Positions 1-7,371 of a stretch of DNA of 64,000 nucleotides are shown piece by piece. Source of the DNA: Subtercola sp. Z020 (GTDB lineage Bacteria; Actinomycetota; Actinomycetes; Actinomycetales; Microbacteriaceae); contig NZ_PSTT01000040.1 of the NCBI RefSeq assembly GCF_002931235.1, positions 1 to 64,000 of the forward strand. The letters run 5' to 3'. Position numbers and translations under genes: made by a program. How positions within the stretch are numbered: position 1 is the first letter of the stretch; every line of letters begins with the position of its first letter. The notes under the pieces were generated by a model. The model had not been told where the DNA came from. It ran no database searches and saw nothing but the letters and a program-made list of their open reading frames with translations.

Positions 1-62
1 TGTCCGCGATGCTCGGTCGCACCAAGCGCCAGGTGCGCGAACGGATGCACGCGGCATCCTGA
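1..62 (+). pseudogene. Inverted copy of the sufE 3' end (fragment, open at the window edge)
   Basis: Read on the plus strand, these bases encode the last 19 or so residues of the SufE protein found at 145-588 on the minus strand, ending in the same Ala-Ser-stop (TGA at 60-62). The match is perfect at the base level. Only the tail is present because the window begins here. It is either the end of a second, inverted sufE copy lying further left, or a fold-back artefact at a contig end. It is not an independent gene as far as can be seen. Confidence 0.75.
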
Positions 63-206
63 TCCCCGCGCCCATTGAGTGGGCAGTTCGGGCCCTAAAA
101 CGGCCATCTTGGGGCCCGAACTGCCCACTCAATGGGCGCGGGGATCAGGATGCCGCGTGCATCCGTTCGCGCACCTGGCGCTTGGTGCGACCGAGCATCG
201 CGGACA
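1..206. repeat. Perfect 95-bp inverted repeat with a 16-base loop
   Basis: Bases 1-95 are the exact reverse complement of 112-206, with 96-111 as the loop. The arms include the sufE stop codon and about 60 coding bases, plus the intergenic hairpin sequence 71-95/112-136. No mismatch is seen, and the left arm runs off the window, so the full repeat may be longer. The inner part (71-136) could be the natural sufE terminator hairpin; the coding part of the duplication is what is abnormal. Confidence 0.9.
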
Positions 207-588
207 TGCCGCGCACGCGGAGCGGGGACACCGCCTCCATCAGGCCGATCATCTGCGGAAAGTCGTCGGGAACCGCCAGAACCTCTGCCGCGGTCATGCC
301 GGCCAGGCCCTGGGCGAGGATCGACGCGAAACCGCGCGTGGTCGGCGACTCCTTCGGAGCGGTGGCGTGCAGGTGCACCACGTCGTCGGGGTCGACCTCG
401 ACGAAGATGAAGACCGGCGACTGACACTCCTCGACCCGTTCGAGGAGGTCGGGATGCTCGGCATACTGCTCGGGAAGCTCGGGCAGCTCGTTCGAGAACT
501 CGAGCAGCAGCTGCAGTCGCTCCTTGAGCGTCAGGGCGAGGAAGTCGTCGCGGATCTCGGCGAGCGCCTCAGGCAGTTCTGAGCTCAC
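145..588 (-). CDS. sufE: SufE family Fe-S assembly sulfur-acceptor protein
   Basis: This 147-residue protein has the usual SufE length and the family motif around the sulfur-accepting cysteine, VEECQSPVF, with Cys55. SufE proteins take persulfide sulfur from a cysteine desulfurase and pass it to the SUF scaffold in the cytoplasm. The start is GTG at 588, which overlaps the TGA of the upstream sulfurtransferase gene by four bases (GTGA), so the two are very probably translated in tandem. The C-terminal end ('RERMHAAS') is a basic helix. No cysteine desulfurase or suf cluster is in the window, so its partner is not shown here. The 3' end lies inside the perfect inverted repeat at 1-206. Confidence 0.9.
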   Translation of the reverse strand: MSSELPEALAEIRDDFLALTLKERLQLLLEFSNELPELPEQYAEHPDLLERVEECQSPVFIFVEVDPDDVVHLHATAPKESPTTRGFASILAQGLAGMTAAEVLAVPDDFPQMIGLMEAVSPLRVRGMSAMLGRTKRQVRERMHAAS

Positions 589-1490
589 GCCGTCGGAACC
601 TCGCCGCGCTCAGCGCCCTTGACGATCGGAACCCGCACAGCGGAACCCCACTCCGTCCATGAGCCGTCGTAGTTGCGCACCCCTTCGAAGCCCAGCAGGT
701 GGGTCAGCACGAACCAGGTGTGGCTCGACCGCTCGCCGATGCGGCAGTAGGCGATAACGTCGTCATCGTCGGTCAGGCCCAGGCCCTCGCGGTAGATCGC
801 GTTCAGGTCGGCGAGCGGCTTGAAGGTGCCGTCTTCGGCGGCGGCCTTCGCCCACGGCACATTGTGCGCGCTCGGGATGTGGCCGGCGCGCAGGGCGCCC
901 TCGTCGGGGTAGGCCGGCGCCGTCGTGCGTTCGCCGCTGTACTCCTCGGGGGAGCGAACGTCGATGAGCTTTCCACCCACGTCGAGGTGGTCGAGCACGT
1001 CGTCTTTGAAGGCGCGGATCTCGACGTCGCTGCGCTCGGAGATCGGGTACTCCTTCGGCGTGACCGCCGGCTCCTCGGTCGTCACGTCGCGGCCCTCGGC
1101 GATCCACTTGTCACGGCCGCCGTCGAGCAGCCGAACGTCTTCGTGCCCGAAGAGGCTGAACACCCAGAGTGTGTAGGCGGCCCACCAGTTGCTCTTGTCG
1201 CCGTAGATGACCACGGTGGAGTTGCGGTCGATGCCGCGCGAGCCCGCGAGCTCGGCGAACTGCTCGCCGAAGATGTAGTCGCGCGTGACCGGGTCGTTCA
1301 GGTCGGTGTGCCAGTCGATCTTGACGGCGCCGGGAATGTGGCCGGTCTCGTAGAGCAGAACGTCTTCGTCGCTCTCGACCACCACGAGGTCGGTGTCGCC
1401 GAGGTGCTCGGCGAGCCACTCGGTGCTGACGAGCCGGTCGGGGTGGGCGTACTCGGCGAACTTCGGTGTGGTGTCGGTTTCGACAGCCAT
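585..1490 (-). CDS. Thiosulfate / 3-mercaptopyruvate sulfurtransferase, two rhodanese domains
   Basis: The 301-residue product has two rhodanese-type halves. The second carries the active-site loop CRIGERS with Cys249, the form usual in actinobacterial SseA/CysA thiosulfate sulfurtransferases; the first half has no such cysteine and is structural. The reaction moves sulfane sulfur from thiosulfate (or mercaptopyruvate) to cyanide or another thiol acceptor. ATG at 1490 was chosen because GGAGG lies eight bases before it; a longer reading frame reaches 1577 but has no ribosome site and would cross the divergent promoter. It is co-transcribed with sufE downstream, which suggests a shared role in sulfur trafficking. 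The choice between thiosulfate and mercaptopyruvate as donor is not settled by the sequence. Confidence 0.9.
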   Translation of the reverse strand: MAVETDTTPKFAEYAHPDRLVSTEWLAEHLGDTDLVVVESDEDVLLYETGHIPGAVKIDWHTDLNDPVTRDYIFGEQFAELAGSRGIDRNSTVVIYGDKSNWWAAYTLWVFSLFGHEDVRLLDGGRDKWIAEGRDVTTEEPAVTPKEYPISERSDVEIRAFKDDVLDHLDVGGKLIDVRSPEEYSGERTTAPAYPDEGALRAGHIPSAHNVPWAKAAAEDGTFKPLADLNAIYREGLGLTDDDDVIAYCRIGERSSHTWFVLTHLLGFEGVRNYDGSWTEWGSAVRVPIVKGAERGEVPTA

Positions 1491-1539
1491 GGTGTGACCT
1501 CCAGTTGCGGCCGTGCGGCCGGGCGTTCTTTCGTGCGCT

Positions 1540-1547
1540 TTAATACT
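1540..1547. promoter_or_regulatory. Symmetric -10 element serving zapE (+) and the sulfurtransferase-sufE pair (-)
   Basis: The plus strand reads TAATAC at 1541-1546, six bases before the zapE ATG at 1553. The minus strand reads TATTAA across 1545-1540, about 50 bases before the sulfurtransferase start. The two hexamers overlap almost completely, so one AT-rich block could open for RNA polymerase in either direction. No convincing -35 is visible for either. Confidence 0.6.
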
Positions 1548-1552
1548 CAGTG

Positions 1553-2590
1553 ATGACAACCGACAGCGGCAGCACAACTATTCCTTTGCACCTCGTCGAC
1601 CTGCGCCCGACGTTGAGCGGTGCGGAGATGGCCGCGGTGCTGGTTCCGCCCCGCCAGTTTGACACGGCATCCTTCGACTCCTATCGACCCGACCGGGATT
1701 ACCCGTCTCAGGGCGAGACATTGCACCGCATGCGCGACTTCGCCGCGTCGTGGGCCCCGGCGAAGGCCGGCGGCTTCTTCTCCCGCGCCAAGAAGGGCCC
1801 GGCGGTGAAGCCGGGCATCTACCTCGACGGCGGTTTCGGCGTGGGCAAGACCCACCTTCTCGCGGCGCTCTGGCACGCGGCGCCCGCGCCGAAGTACTTC
1901 GGCACCTTCATCGAGTTCACCGCCCTGGTCGGCGCACTCGGCTACCTCGAGACGGTCAACCTGCTGAAGGGCTCCAAGCTCATCGCGATCGACGAGTTCG
2001 AGCTCGACGATCCGGGCGACACGATGATGATGACGCGGCTGCTCGGCGACCTCGTCGCCACCGGTACGCGCATCGCCGCGACCTCCAACACTCCGCCGAA
2101 CGCGCTGGGGGAGGGCCGGTTCGCCGCGCAGGACTTCCTCCGCGAGATCCAGGCGCTGGCCGACCGGTTCGAGATCATCCGCATCGACGGCACCGACTAC
2201 CGCCGTCGCGACATCGAGGGGCACGCGAAGACGTTCACCGACGAGCAGCTTGCTGTCGAGGTCGAGCGGATGTCGGTGGCCGGCGACACGGTGACCGTCG
2301 ACGACTTCGGGTCGGTCATCCAGTTCCTCGGCAGCCTGCACCCGTCGAAGTACGTGAAGCTGCTCGATTCGCTGGATGCACTGGTGCTGACAGATGTCGT
2401 CGAGCTGACCAACCAGACCGACGCCCTGCGCTTCGTCGCCTTCATCGACCGGGTCTACGACGCGCAGCTCCCGATCTACGCCTCGGGGCTGCCGCTCGAC
2501 GGAGTGTTCGCCGGAGACATGATGAACGGCGGCTACCGCAAGAAGTACCTGCGATCGGTCTCGCGGCTGATCGCCTCGACCCAGCGGTAG
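1553..2590 (+). CDS. zapE: ZapE / AFG1-like P-loop ATPase
   Basis: The 345-residue protein has a Walker A motif GGFGVGKTH at about residues 93-101 and a Walker B region IDEFELDD at 146-153, in the arrangement of the AFG1/ZapE ATPase family. In gamma-proteobacteria ZapE binds FtsZ and acts at the division ring; the role in actinobacteria is less well known, so the name describes the family. ATG at 1553 is preferred over GTG at 1550 because it lies six bases after a -10 hexamer (TAATAC), the spacing of a leaderless mRNA, and no Shine-Dalgarno is present. The gene is divergent from the sulfurtransferase and ends 198 bases before amt. Confidence 0.88.
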   Translation: MTTDSGSTTIPLHLVDLRPTLSGAEMAAVLVPPRQFDTASFDSYRPDRDYPSQGETLHRMRDFAASWAPAKAGGFFSRAKKGPAVKPGIYLDGGFGVGKTHLLAALWHAAPAPKYFGTFIEFTALVGALGYLETVNLLKGSKLIAIDEFELDDPGDTMMMTRLLGDLVATGTRIAATSNTPPNALGEGRFAAQDFLREIQALADRFEIIRIDGTDYRRRDIEGHAKTFTDEQLAVEVERMSVAGDTVTVDDFGSVIQFLGSLHPSKYVKLLDSLDALVLTDVVELTNQTDALRFVAFIDRVYDAQLPIYASGLPLDGVFAGDMMNGGYRKKYLRSVSRLIASTQR

Positions 2591-2615
2591 GGAGAACCGC
2601 CGCCCTGAGGCGAGG

Positions 2616-2684
2616 GAAACACAGTCGTTACACAGCGCCTGTTCGCGTTACCTGCTCGAAACAAACCGTCACCATTGCTGAAAC
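2616..2684 (+). promoter_or_regulatory. Array of GlnR-like half-sites upstream of amt
   Basis: The actinobacterial GlnR operator is built from GTnAC and GAAAC half-sites about 11 bases apart. Here GAAAC starts at 2616, GTTAC at 2627, GTTAC at 2647, GAAAC at 2658, GTCAC at 2668 and GAAAC at 2680. Start-to-start steps are 11, 20, 11, 10 and 12 bases, so the sites fall on about one face of the helix. The last four form the classic a-b-a-b order. The block ends 105 bases before the amt start. It predicts nitrogen-limitation control of amt by a GlnR (OmpR-type) regulator, which is not in this window. Confidence 0.75.
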
Positions 2685-2746
2685 GTCGACCCGCGACACT
2701 GTTGGCGTAGCCGAGGCAAACGCAGACCCGACAGTGGGGTGATCTG

Positions 2747-2758
2747 TGCACCGGTGCA
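2747..2758. promoter_or_regulatory. 12-bp perfect palindrome TGCACCGGTGCA before amt
   Basis: A perfect palindrome sits 31-42 bases before the amt start, between the GlnR-like array and the ribosome site. Its position suits a second operator near the transcription start or a small stem in the leader. No regulator is recognised. Confidence 0.4.
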
Positions 2759-2788
2759 ATTACTCGGTTCGAGAGAGGTACTTTTTCC

Positions 2789-4039
2789 ATGGATCCAGCG
2801 ATTGAAGGTCTGACCACCTCGGTCAACTCCCTGTGGCTGCTCGTCGCCGCAGCCCTCGTGCTGCTCATGACCCCCGGTGTCGCGTTCTTCTACGGCGGCA
2901 TGGTCAAGGCCAAGAGCGTCGTCAGCATGATGATGATGAGCTTCGGCGCGATGGGCCTGGTCGGCGTGCTCTGGGTGCTCTACGGCTACGGAATCGCCTT
3001 CGGCACCCCCGCCATCCCCGGCCTGCTCGGCAACCCGTTCGACGGCTTCATCGGCCTGTCGAGCCTGCTCGGCATCGACGAGACGGGCGCGATGACGCCC
3101 GACCTCTCGGGCCTGGCCTTCGCCGGGTTCCAGGCGACGTTCGCCATCATCACCGTCGCCCTGATCTCCGGCGCCATCGCCGACCGTGCCAAGTTCGGCG
3201 CCTGGATGGTCTTCGCGGGTGTCTGGGTCACCGTCGTCTACTTCCCGGTCGCGTTCTGGGTCTTCAACCTCGCTGAGGGCTGGGCGCCGGTCTGGGGCGT
3301 GAACGACTTCGCCGGTGGAACCGCGGTGCACATCAACGCCGGTGCCGCGGGCCTCGCCCTTGCGCTCGTTCTCGGCAAGCGCATCGGCTTCCAGAAGGGA
3401 ATCCAGAAGCCGCACAACGTGCCGCTGACCCTGCTCGGCGCCTCGCTGCTCTGGTTCGGCTGGTTCGGCTTCAACGCCGGCTCTGAGGCCGCCGTCGACG
3501 GCGTCGCCGCCATCGCGTGGATCAACACGCTCGCCGCGCCCGCCGCCGCCATCCTCGGTTGGCTGATCGTCGAGAAGATCAAAGACGGCAAGCCCACGTC
3601 GATCGGTGCCGCCTCGGGTGCTGTCACCGGTCTCGTCGCCATCACCCCGGCCTGTAACATCCTCACCCCCGGCTGGGCGATCGTGCTCGGCCTGGTCGCC
3701 GGTGCGATCTGCTGCCTCGCGATCGAACTGAAGTTCAAGCTCGGCTTCGACGACTCGCTCGACGTGGTCGGCATCCACCTCATCGGCGGCCTGTTCGGCA
3801 CGCTCTACATCGGTATCTTCGGTGCAGGCAAGGGCCTGCTCGACACCGGCAGCTTCGACCAGCTCGGCAAGCAGGCGGTCGCGGCCTTCGCCGTGCTGAT
3901 CTACTCGTTCGTGCTGGCCTACATCATCGGCTTCATCATCCAGAAGACGATGGGCTTCCGCATCACGAACGAAGACGAGGTCGCCGGCGTCGACACCGTC
4001 GTGCACGGCGAGGAGAGCTACGCGCTCGACCCGGCCTGA
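2789..4039 (+). CDS. amt: Ammonium transporter (Amt/AmtB channel)
   Basis: The 416-residue product has eleven hydrophobic membrane segments and the Amt signature around GGTAVHINAGAAG. The pore twin histidines are His181 and His330 (in VGIHLIGG), and Asp173 matches the conserved aspartate of the recruitment site. The short cytoplasmic tail (MGFRITNEDEVAGVDTVVHG) is the part that in relatives binds a GlnK/PII protein. No glnK or glnD follows, unlike many amt loci, so the PII partner must be elsewhere. GAGAGAGG lies upstream of the ATG. The GlnR-like sites before it suggest induction in low nitrogen. A strong hairpin terminator follows, so the gene is probably monocistronic. Confidence 0.97.
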   Translation: MDPAIEGLTTSVNSLWLLVAAALVLLMTPGVAFFYGGMVKAKSVVSMMMMSFGAMGLVGVLWVLYGYGIAFGTPAIPGLLGNPFDGFIGLSSLLGIDETGAMTPDLSGLAFAGFQATFAIITVALISGAIADRAKFGAWMVFAGVWVTVVYFPVAFWVFNLAEGWAPVWGVNDFAGGTAVHINAGAAGLALALVLGKRIGFQKGIQKPHNVPLTLLGASLLWFGWFGFNAGSEAAVDGVAAIAWINTLAAPAAAILGWLIVEKIKDGKPTSIGAASGAVTGLVAITPACNILTPGWAIVLGLVAGAICCLAIELKFKLGFDDSLDVVGIHLIGGLFGTLYIGIFGAGKGLLDTGSFDQLGKQAVAAFAVLIYSFVLAYIIGFIIQKTMGFRITNEDEVAGVDTVVHGEESYALDPA

Positions 4040-4056
4040 TCCGTCCCACCGCACGA

Positions 4057-4088
4057 GCGGGCGTCTCTCCTTCGGGGGAGGCGCCCGC
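4057..4088 (+). terminator. Hairpin terminator after amt
   Basis: GCGGGCGTCTCTCC at 4057-4070 pairs with GGGGAGGCGCCCGC at 4075-4088 around a TTCG tetraloop, with one mismatch and one wobble pair. There is no T-tract, which is common in high-GC actinobacteria. Between it and 4146 lie three imperfect copies of TTCAGGCC, for which no role is seen. Confidence 0.75.
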
Positions 4089-4146
4089 TTCGGCGTTCAG
4101 GCCCCGGCGGTGTTCGGGCGTCTGCGTGTTCAGGCCCCTGCGCCTT

Positions 4147-5838
4147 TCAGGCCTCGGCGGCGAGCAGGTCGTCGCGCACCTTCCGGCGCAGCACCTTGCC
4201 GATGAGCGAAGTGGGCAGTTCATCCAGAACCACGACGCGCCTCGGCACCTTGTAGGCCGTCAGGTGCTCGCGGCAGAAGTCGCGGATGGCCTTCTCATCG
4301 AAGTCGGCGCCGTCGGTCAGCACGACGGCCGCGACCACGTCTTCGCCGCCGCTCGAGCCCGGCAGGCCGACCACGGCGGCGTCGCTCACGCTCGGGTGCT
4401 GGCGCACCGCGTCTTCGACCTCGCTCGGCGCCACGTTGAAGCCGCCTGTGATGATCAGCTCCTTGATGCGGTCGACGACGGTCACGAAGCCGTCGTCGTC
4501 GATCGACACGATGTCGCCCGTGCGGAACCAGCCATCGTCGAGCAGCACGTCTCTCGTCTGGTCGGGCTTCCGCCAGTAGCCCTGGAACACCTGCGGCCCG
4601 CGGATGAGCAGCTCACCCGCCTCGCCGGTCGGCCGTTCGACGGTGACGTCGTCGGGGTCGACCACCTTCACCTCGGTGCTCGGGAACGGCACGCCGATCG
4701 TTCCCGAGCGCCGGGTCGGGCCGACCGGATTGCCGAGCGCCACCGGGGAGGTCTCGGTCAGCCCATAGCCCTCGACGAGCATCCCGCCGGTCACCTTCTC
4801 CCAGAGCTCGACGGTCGCTGGCGGCAGATTCATCGCGCCCGAGATGGCGAACCGGATGCCCGACAGATCGGTGCCGCGTTTCTCGGCCGCCTCGGCGAGT
4901 CTCTGGTAGATCGGGGGAACCGCCGGCAGGAAGGTCGGTGGATGCTTCTTCGCCGCAGCCAGCACCAGGTCGACGTCGAAGCGGGGGAGCAGCACGAGCC
5001 GGGCACCGGCGCTCATCGCGAAGGTGAGGCAGAGGGTGAGGCCGTAGGCGTGGAACATCGGCAGCACGCCGTAGACCACCTCCCTGCCCTCCTCGAGCCC
5101 GGGCAGCCAGGCGCGGCCCTGCAGGGCGTTCACATGCAGGTTGAGGTGGGTGAGCATGGCGCCCTTCGGCGTTCCGGTGGTGCCGCTCGTGTACTGCAGG
5201 AGGGCGATGTCGCCGACGGCGGGGCGCGGATGGTTGCAGCGGATGCGCGGGCTCTCGAGCAGCTCCTGCCAGTCGAGCGTGCGGCGTACCCGGGTGTGCA
5301 GGGCTTTCCGGGCATCCCGCGCCTTCTTCACCGGCAGGCGCAGGGCGAGACGGGTGTGCAGGGGCATGGCGCGGGTCAGGTCGACAGAGACGATGTGGTC
5401 GAAGGCGACGTCGTCGGGCATCTTCTGGATGGTGTCGACGACCTTGTCCCACGCGATGACGACTTTCGCACCGTGGTCTTCGAACTGGTGGCGGAGCTCC
5501 CGGGGGGTGTATAGCGGGTTGTGCTCGATCACGATGGCGCCGAGGCGCAGCACGGCGTAGAACGCGGCGATGTGCTGCGGGCAGTTCGGCAGCACGAGGG
5601 CGACGCGGTCGCCCTTCTCGACGCCGAGGCGCCGGAGTCCCTCTGCGGCTCGACGGATCTGGTCGCCCAGCTGGCGGTACGTGGTCTCGGCACCGAAGAA
5701 TTCGAGCGCGACCTTCTTGCCGAAGGTCTGCACCGACGCCTCGATCAGGTCGACGAGGGAGCCCTCCGGGAGGTCGATGTCGTGTGGAACGCCCTCCGCG
5801 TAACTGGTCAGCCAGGGCCTGGGGGTGTCGTTCGTCAT
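4147..5838 (-). CDS. fadD: Long-chain fatty-acid-CoA ligase (AMP-forming)
   Basis: This 563-residue member of the ANL superfamily activates a fatty acid to its acyl-adenylate and then to acyl-CoA. Motifs in order are the P-loop-like YTSGTTGTPKG (216-226), GYGLTETSP (357-365), FRTGD (438-442), the hinge region ITGGFNVAPSEVED (463-476), and the catalytic lysine in SLIGKVLRR (Lys548). Length and motif order suit FadD-type long-chain ligases, but chain length cannot be read from sequence. ATG at 5838 gives the normal N-terminus; an in-frame ATG further up at 5979 would add 47 low-quality residues. It is convergent with amt and has no fatty-acid oxidation genes beside it. Confidence 0.9.
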   Translation of the reverse strand: MTNDTPRPWLTSYAEGVPHDIDLPEGSLVDLIEASVQTFGKKVALEFFGAETTYRQLGDQIRRAAEGLRRLGVEKGDRVALVLPNCPQHIAAFYAVLRLGAIVIEHNPLYTPRELRHQFEDHGAKVVIAWDKVVDTIQKMPDDVAFDHIVSVDLTRAMPLHTRLALRLPVKKARDARKALHTRVRRTLDWQELLESPRIRCNHPRPAVGDIALLQYTSGTTGTPKGAMLTHLNLHVNALQGRAWLPGLEEGREVVYGVLPMFHAYGLTLCLTFAMSAGARLVLLPRFDVDLVLAAAKKHPPTFLPAVPPIYQRLAEAAEKRGTDLSGIRFAISGAMNLPPATVELWEKVTGGMLVEGYGLTETSPVALGNPVGPTRRSGTIGVPFPSTEVKVVDPDDVTVERPTGEAGELLIRGPQVFQGYWRKPDQTRDVLLDDGWFRTGDIVSIDDDGFVTVVDRIKELIITGGFNVAPSEVEDAVRQHPSVSDAAVVGLPGSSGGEDVVAAVVLTDGADFDEKAIRDFCREHLTAYKVPRRVVVLDELPTSLIGKVLRRKVRDDLLAAEA

Positions 5839-6003
5839 CGAATCTGCTGCCTCTCGTCGGCCTCGTCGCCTCCCTTCATTATGTTGCCTTAGCACGTGCC
5901 GTGAATGCCGTCCACGCTCTTCCGAGTGTCGCTCGGGGGTCACTACGCTGGGGTCACGATGTGCTGACAGAGCCAGCACCGAATGGGAGAAGGAGCAGAA
6001 GAC

Positions 6004-6198
6004 ATGGGACTTCTTGACAACGCCAAAGAGGCAGCAGAAGCGACCGGCGAGAAGCTGAGCCGCGCTGTCGAAGACACCAAGGGCCGCATCTCCGACAAGG
6101 CCGACGAGGCCAAGGCCGACGCCGAGGTGAAGAAGGCGGAGCGCAACCGCGACGCCACCGAGGCGAAGAACGACTACAAGGAGCAGCTGCGCGACTAG
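6004..6198 (+). CDS. Small hydrophilic helical protein, CsbD/LEA-like
   Basis: The predicted 64-residue protein is very rich in Ala, Lys, Glu and Asp, has no cysteine and no membrane segment, and should form long amphipathic helices ('NAKEAAEATGEKLSRAVED'). Such composition is typical of small stress proteins of the CsbD or LEA type, but I do not recognise a defined family domain. ATG at 6004 is chosen because AAGGAG lies eight bases before it; an in-frame ATG at 5983 lacks such a site. The gene is divergent from fadD, and a TACGCT at about 5944 could be its -10. The short stem CTGGTC/GACCAG follows the stop codon. Function is unknown; a role in osmotic or oxidative stress is a guess from composition. 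Confidence 0.65.
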   Translation: MGLLDNAKEAAEATGEKLSRAVEDTKGRISDKADEAKADAEVKKAERNRDATEAKNDYKEQLRD

Positions 6199-6262
6199 TC
6201 TGCGTGGCTGGTCTGTACGACCAGTCTGCGTGGCCGCCGCGTTGTCGCTGCGGCCCCACCTT

Positions 6263-6311
6263 CGACGAGGCCTTGGCCCTGCACTTCTGGTGCGGTGTCA
6301 AGGCCTCGTCG
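6263..6311. terminator. 13-bp perfect hairpin between the small protein and the DUF3072 gene
   Basis: CGACGAGGCCTTG (6263-6275) pairs perfectly with CAAGGCCTCGTCG (6299-6311), and a second small stem GCAC/GTGC lies in the loop. It sits 65 bases after the upstream stop codon and 30 bases before the next -10, the place for a terminator, though no T-run follows. Confidence 0.5.
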
Positions 6312-6340
6312 CTGTTCGGGGCGATGTCGGTGGGCTGACC

Positions 6341-6346
6341 TAGTCT
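6341..6346 (+). promoter_or_regulatory. -10 element of the DUF3072 gene (leaderless arrangement)
   Basis: TAGTCT is followed by exactly six bases and then the ATG at 6353, so transcription should begin at or next to the start codon. There is no Shine-Dalgarno. Confidence 0.6.
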
Positions 6347-6352
6347 GACCTC

Positions 6353-6625
6353 ATGAGTGACACCAACGAGAACACCGAGCCCACCGATTCGACAGAGCCC
6401 ACCGGCGACACCCTGGGTGGCGACCGGCCCGACCCCAACACCAGCGCCAGTAAAGACCCGAGCGAATGGGTCACCGGCGACGAGCCGATGACCGGCCCGC
6501 AGCGCAGCTACCTCGACACCCTCGCCCACGAGGCCGGCGAGACGCTGTCGGCCGACATCACGAAGGCCCAGGCGTCCGAGGAGATCGACCGCCTGCAGGA
6601 GAAGACCGGGCGCGGCCAGGCCTGA
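6353..6625 (+). CDS. DUF3072 domain protein
   Basis: The 90-residue acidic protein has a disordered N-terminal half rich in Thr, Glu, Asp and Pro, then the DUF3072 motif 'WVTGDEPMTGPQRSYLDTLA' at about residues 39-58 and a helical end. Proteins with this motif are small, widespread in actinobacteria and some alpha-proteobacteria, and have no established function; the C-terminal half looks like a SAP-like or helix-turn DNA-binding mini-fold, but that is only an impression. ATG at 6353 lies six bases after a -10 hexamer, so the mRNA is probably leaderless. The gene is followed by a small hairpin and then the MazF-like gene on the same strand. Confidence 0.75.
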   Translation: MSDTNENTEPTDSTEPTGDTLGGDRPDPNTSASKDPSEWVTGDEPMTGPQRSYLDTLAHEAGETLSADITKAQASEEIDRLQEKTGRGQA

Positions 6626-6635
6626 GCGTCGTGCG

Positions 6636-6658
6636 GGGCCGGTCTGAACGGCCGGCCC
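6636..6658 (+). terminator. Short GC hairpin after the DUF3072 gene
   Basis: GGGCCGG at 6636-6642 pairs with CCGGCCC at 6652-6658 across a nine-base loop, eleven bases after the DUF3072 stop codon. There is no T-run. Confidence 0.4.
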
Positions 6659-6706
6659 TGCTCCGGCCTCGCGGTACTCGCCTGCGTCCCGCGAGGGTGG
6701 TTTGCG

Positions 6707-6712
6707 TAGAGT
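6707..6712 (+). promoter_or_regulatory. -10 element of the MazF/PemK-like gene (leaderless arrangement)
   Basis: TAGAGT is followed by seven bases and then GTG at 6720. The spacing places the transcription start at the start codon. Confidence 0.55.
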
Positions 6713-6719
6713 GAACGTC

Positions 6720-7340
6720 GTGCCCTCCTTCACCCACGTCCTCGGAACAGTCCTCCGGTCGATCGCATCGGGGCTGATCTCGACCCGGCCCGCGGCGCCA
6801 GCTCGTCGCGGGGGTCGGGCGCCTGCGACGGTACCCACGCCCGAGAAGACGGCGGCCTCGCCGAAGGGCGCGCCCGCCTCGCGCTCGACCACAGCTGCGC
6901 CGGAGCCCGGGCGGGTGACCGCTCCGCCGAGTGACGCGGTGCGCACGGTCGAGATCGACTCGCGCACGCTGGGCAGGCAACGGCTGTCGTACGCTCCGCA
7001 CGCAGACGACCGCCCCGATCCCGGCGAGGTCGTCTGGAGCTGGGTGCCCTACGAGGAGAACGACGGCCGGGGCAAAGACCGCCCTGTTCTCGTGCTGGCG
7101 CGGCTCAGCAATACGACGGTGCTAGGCATCCAACTCACCAGCAAGGCCCATCCCGGCGACCGCGGCGCACTCGAACTCGGCCCGGGCGCGTGGGATGCGT
7201 CGGGCCGGGCCTCGTGGGCCCGCCTCGACCGGTTGTTCCGTGTCACCGATGCCGGCATGCGGCGCGAGGGTGCCGCTCTCGACGCGAAGACGTACGGCAT
7301 CGTGGCGGCCGCCCTGCAGAACCGCTACCGGTGGTTCTGA
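6720..7340 (+). CDS. MazF/PemK-like toxin-fold protein without a visible antitoxin
   Basis: The first 85 residues are basic, Pro/Ala-rich and probably disordered. The C-terminal 120 residues have the PemK/MazF beta-barrel pattern: 'GEVVWSWVPYEENDGRGKDR' followed by PVLVLARL and later IQLTSK. MazF-fold proteins are often ribosome-independent endoribonucleases, but many stand-alone actinobacterial ones are untested and may be domesticated. GTG at 6720 is chosen because it lies seven bases after a -10 hexamer; an in-frame TTG at 6702 would lie inside the promoter. No small antitoxin gene overlaps it on either side; DUF3072 upstream is separated by 94 bases and a hairpin. It is convergent with the PLP enzyme gene. 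Confidence 0.75.
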   Translation: MPSFTHVLGTVLRSIASGLISTRPAAPARRGGRAPATVPTPEKTAASPKGAPASRSTTAAPEPGRVTAPPSDAVRTVEIDSRTLGRQRLSYAPHADDRPDPGEVVWSWVPYEENDGRGKDRPVLVLARLSNTTVLGIQLTSKAHPGDRGALELGPGAWDASGRASWARLDRLFRVTDAGMRREGAALDAKTYGIVAAALQNRYRWF

Positions 7341-7371
7341 GGGCCGACCTCCGGGTGCTCCGGATGGCGCG

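Noticed and set aside
4096-4150. Three TTCAGGCC copies after amt as an operator
   Set aside because: They lie between two convergent gene ends, where no promoter is expected; probably simple sequence drift.
6353-7340. DUF3072 and MazF-like proteins as a toxin-antitoxin pair
   Set aside because: They are 94 bases apart with a hairpin between and each has its own leaderless promoter; true pairs nearly always overlap or are within a few bases.
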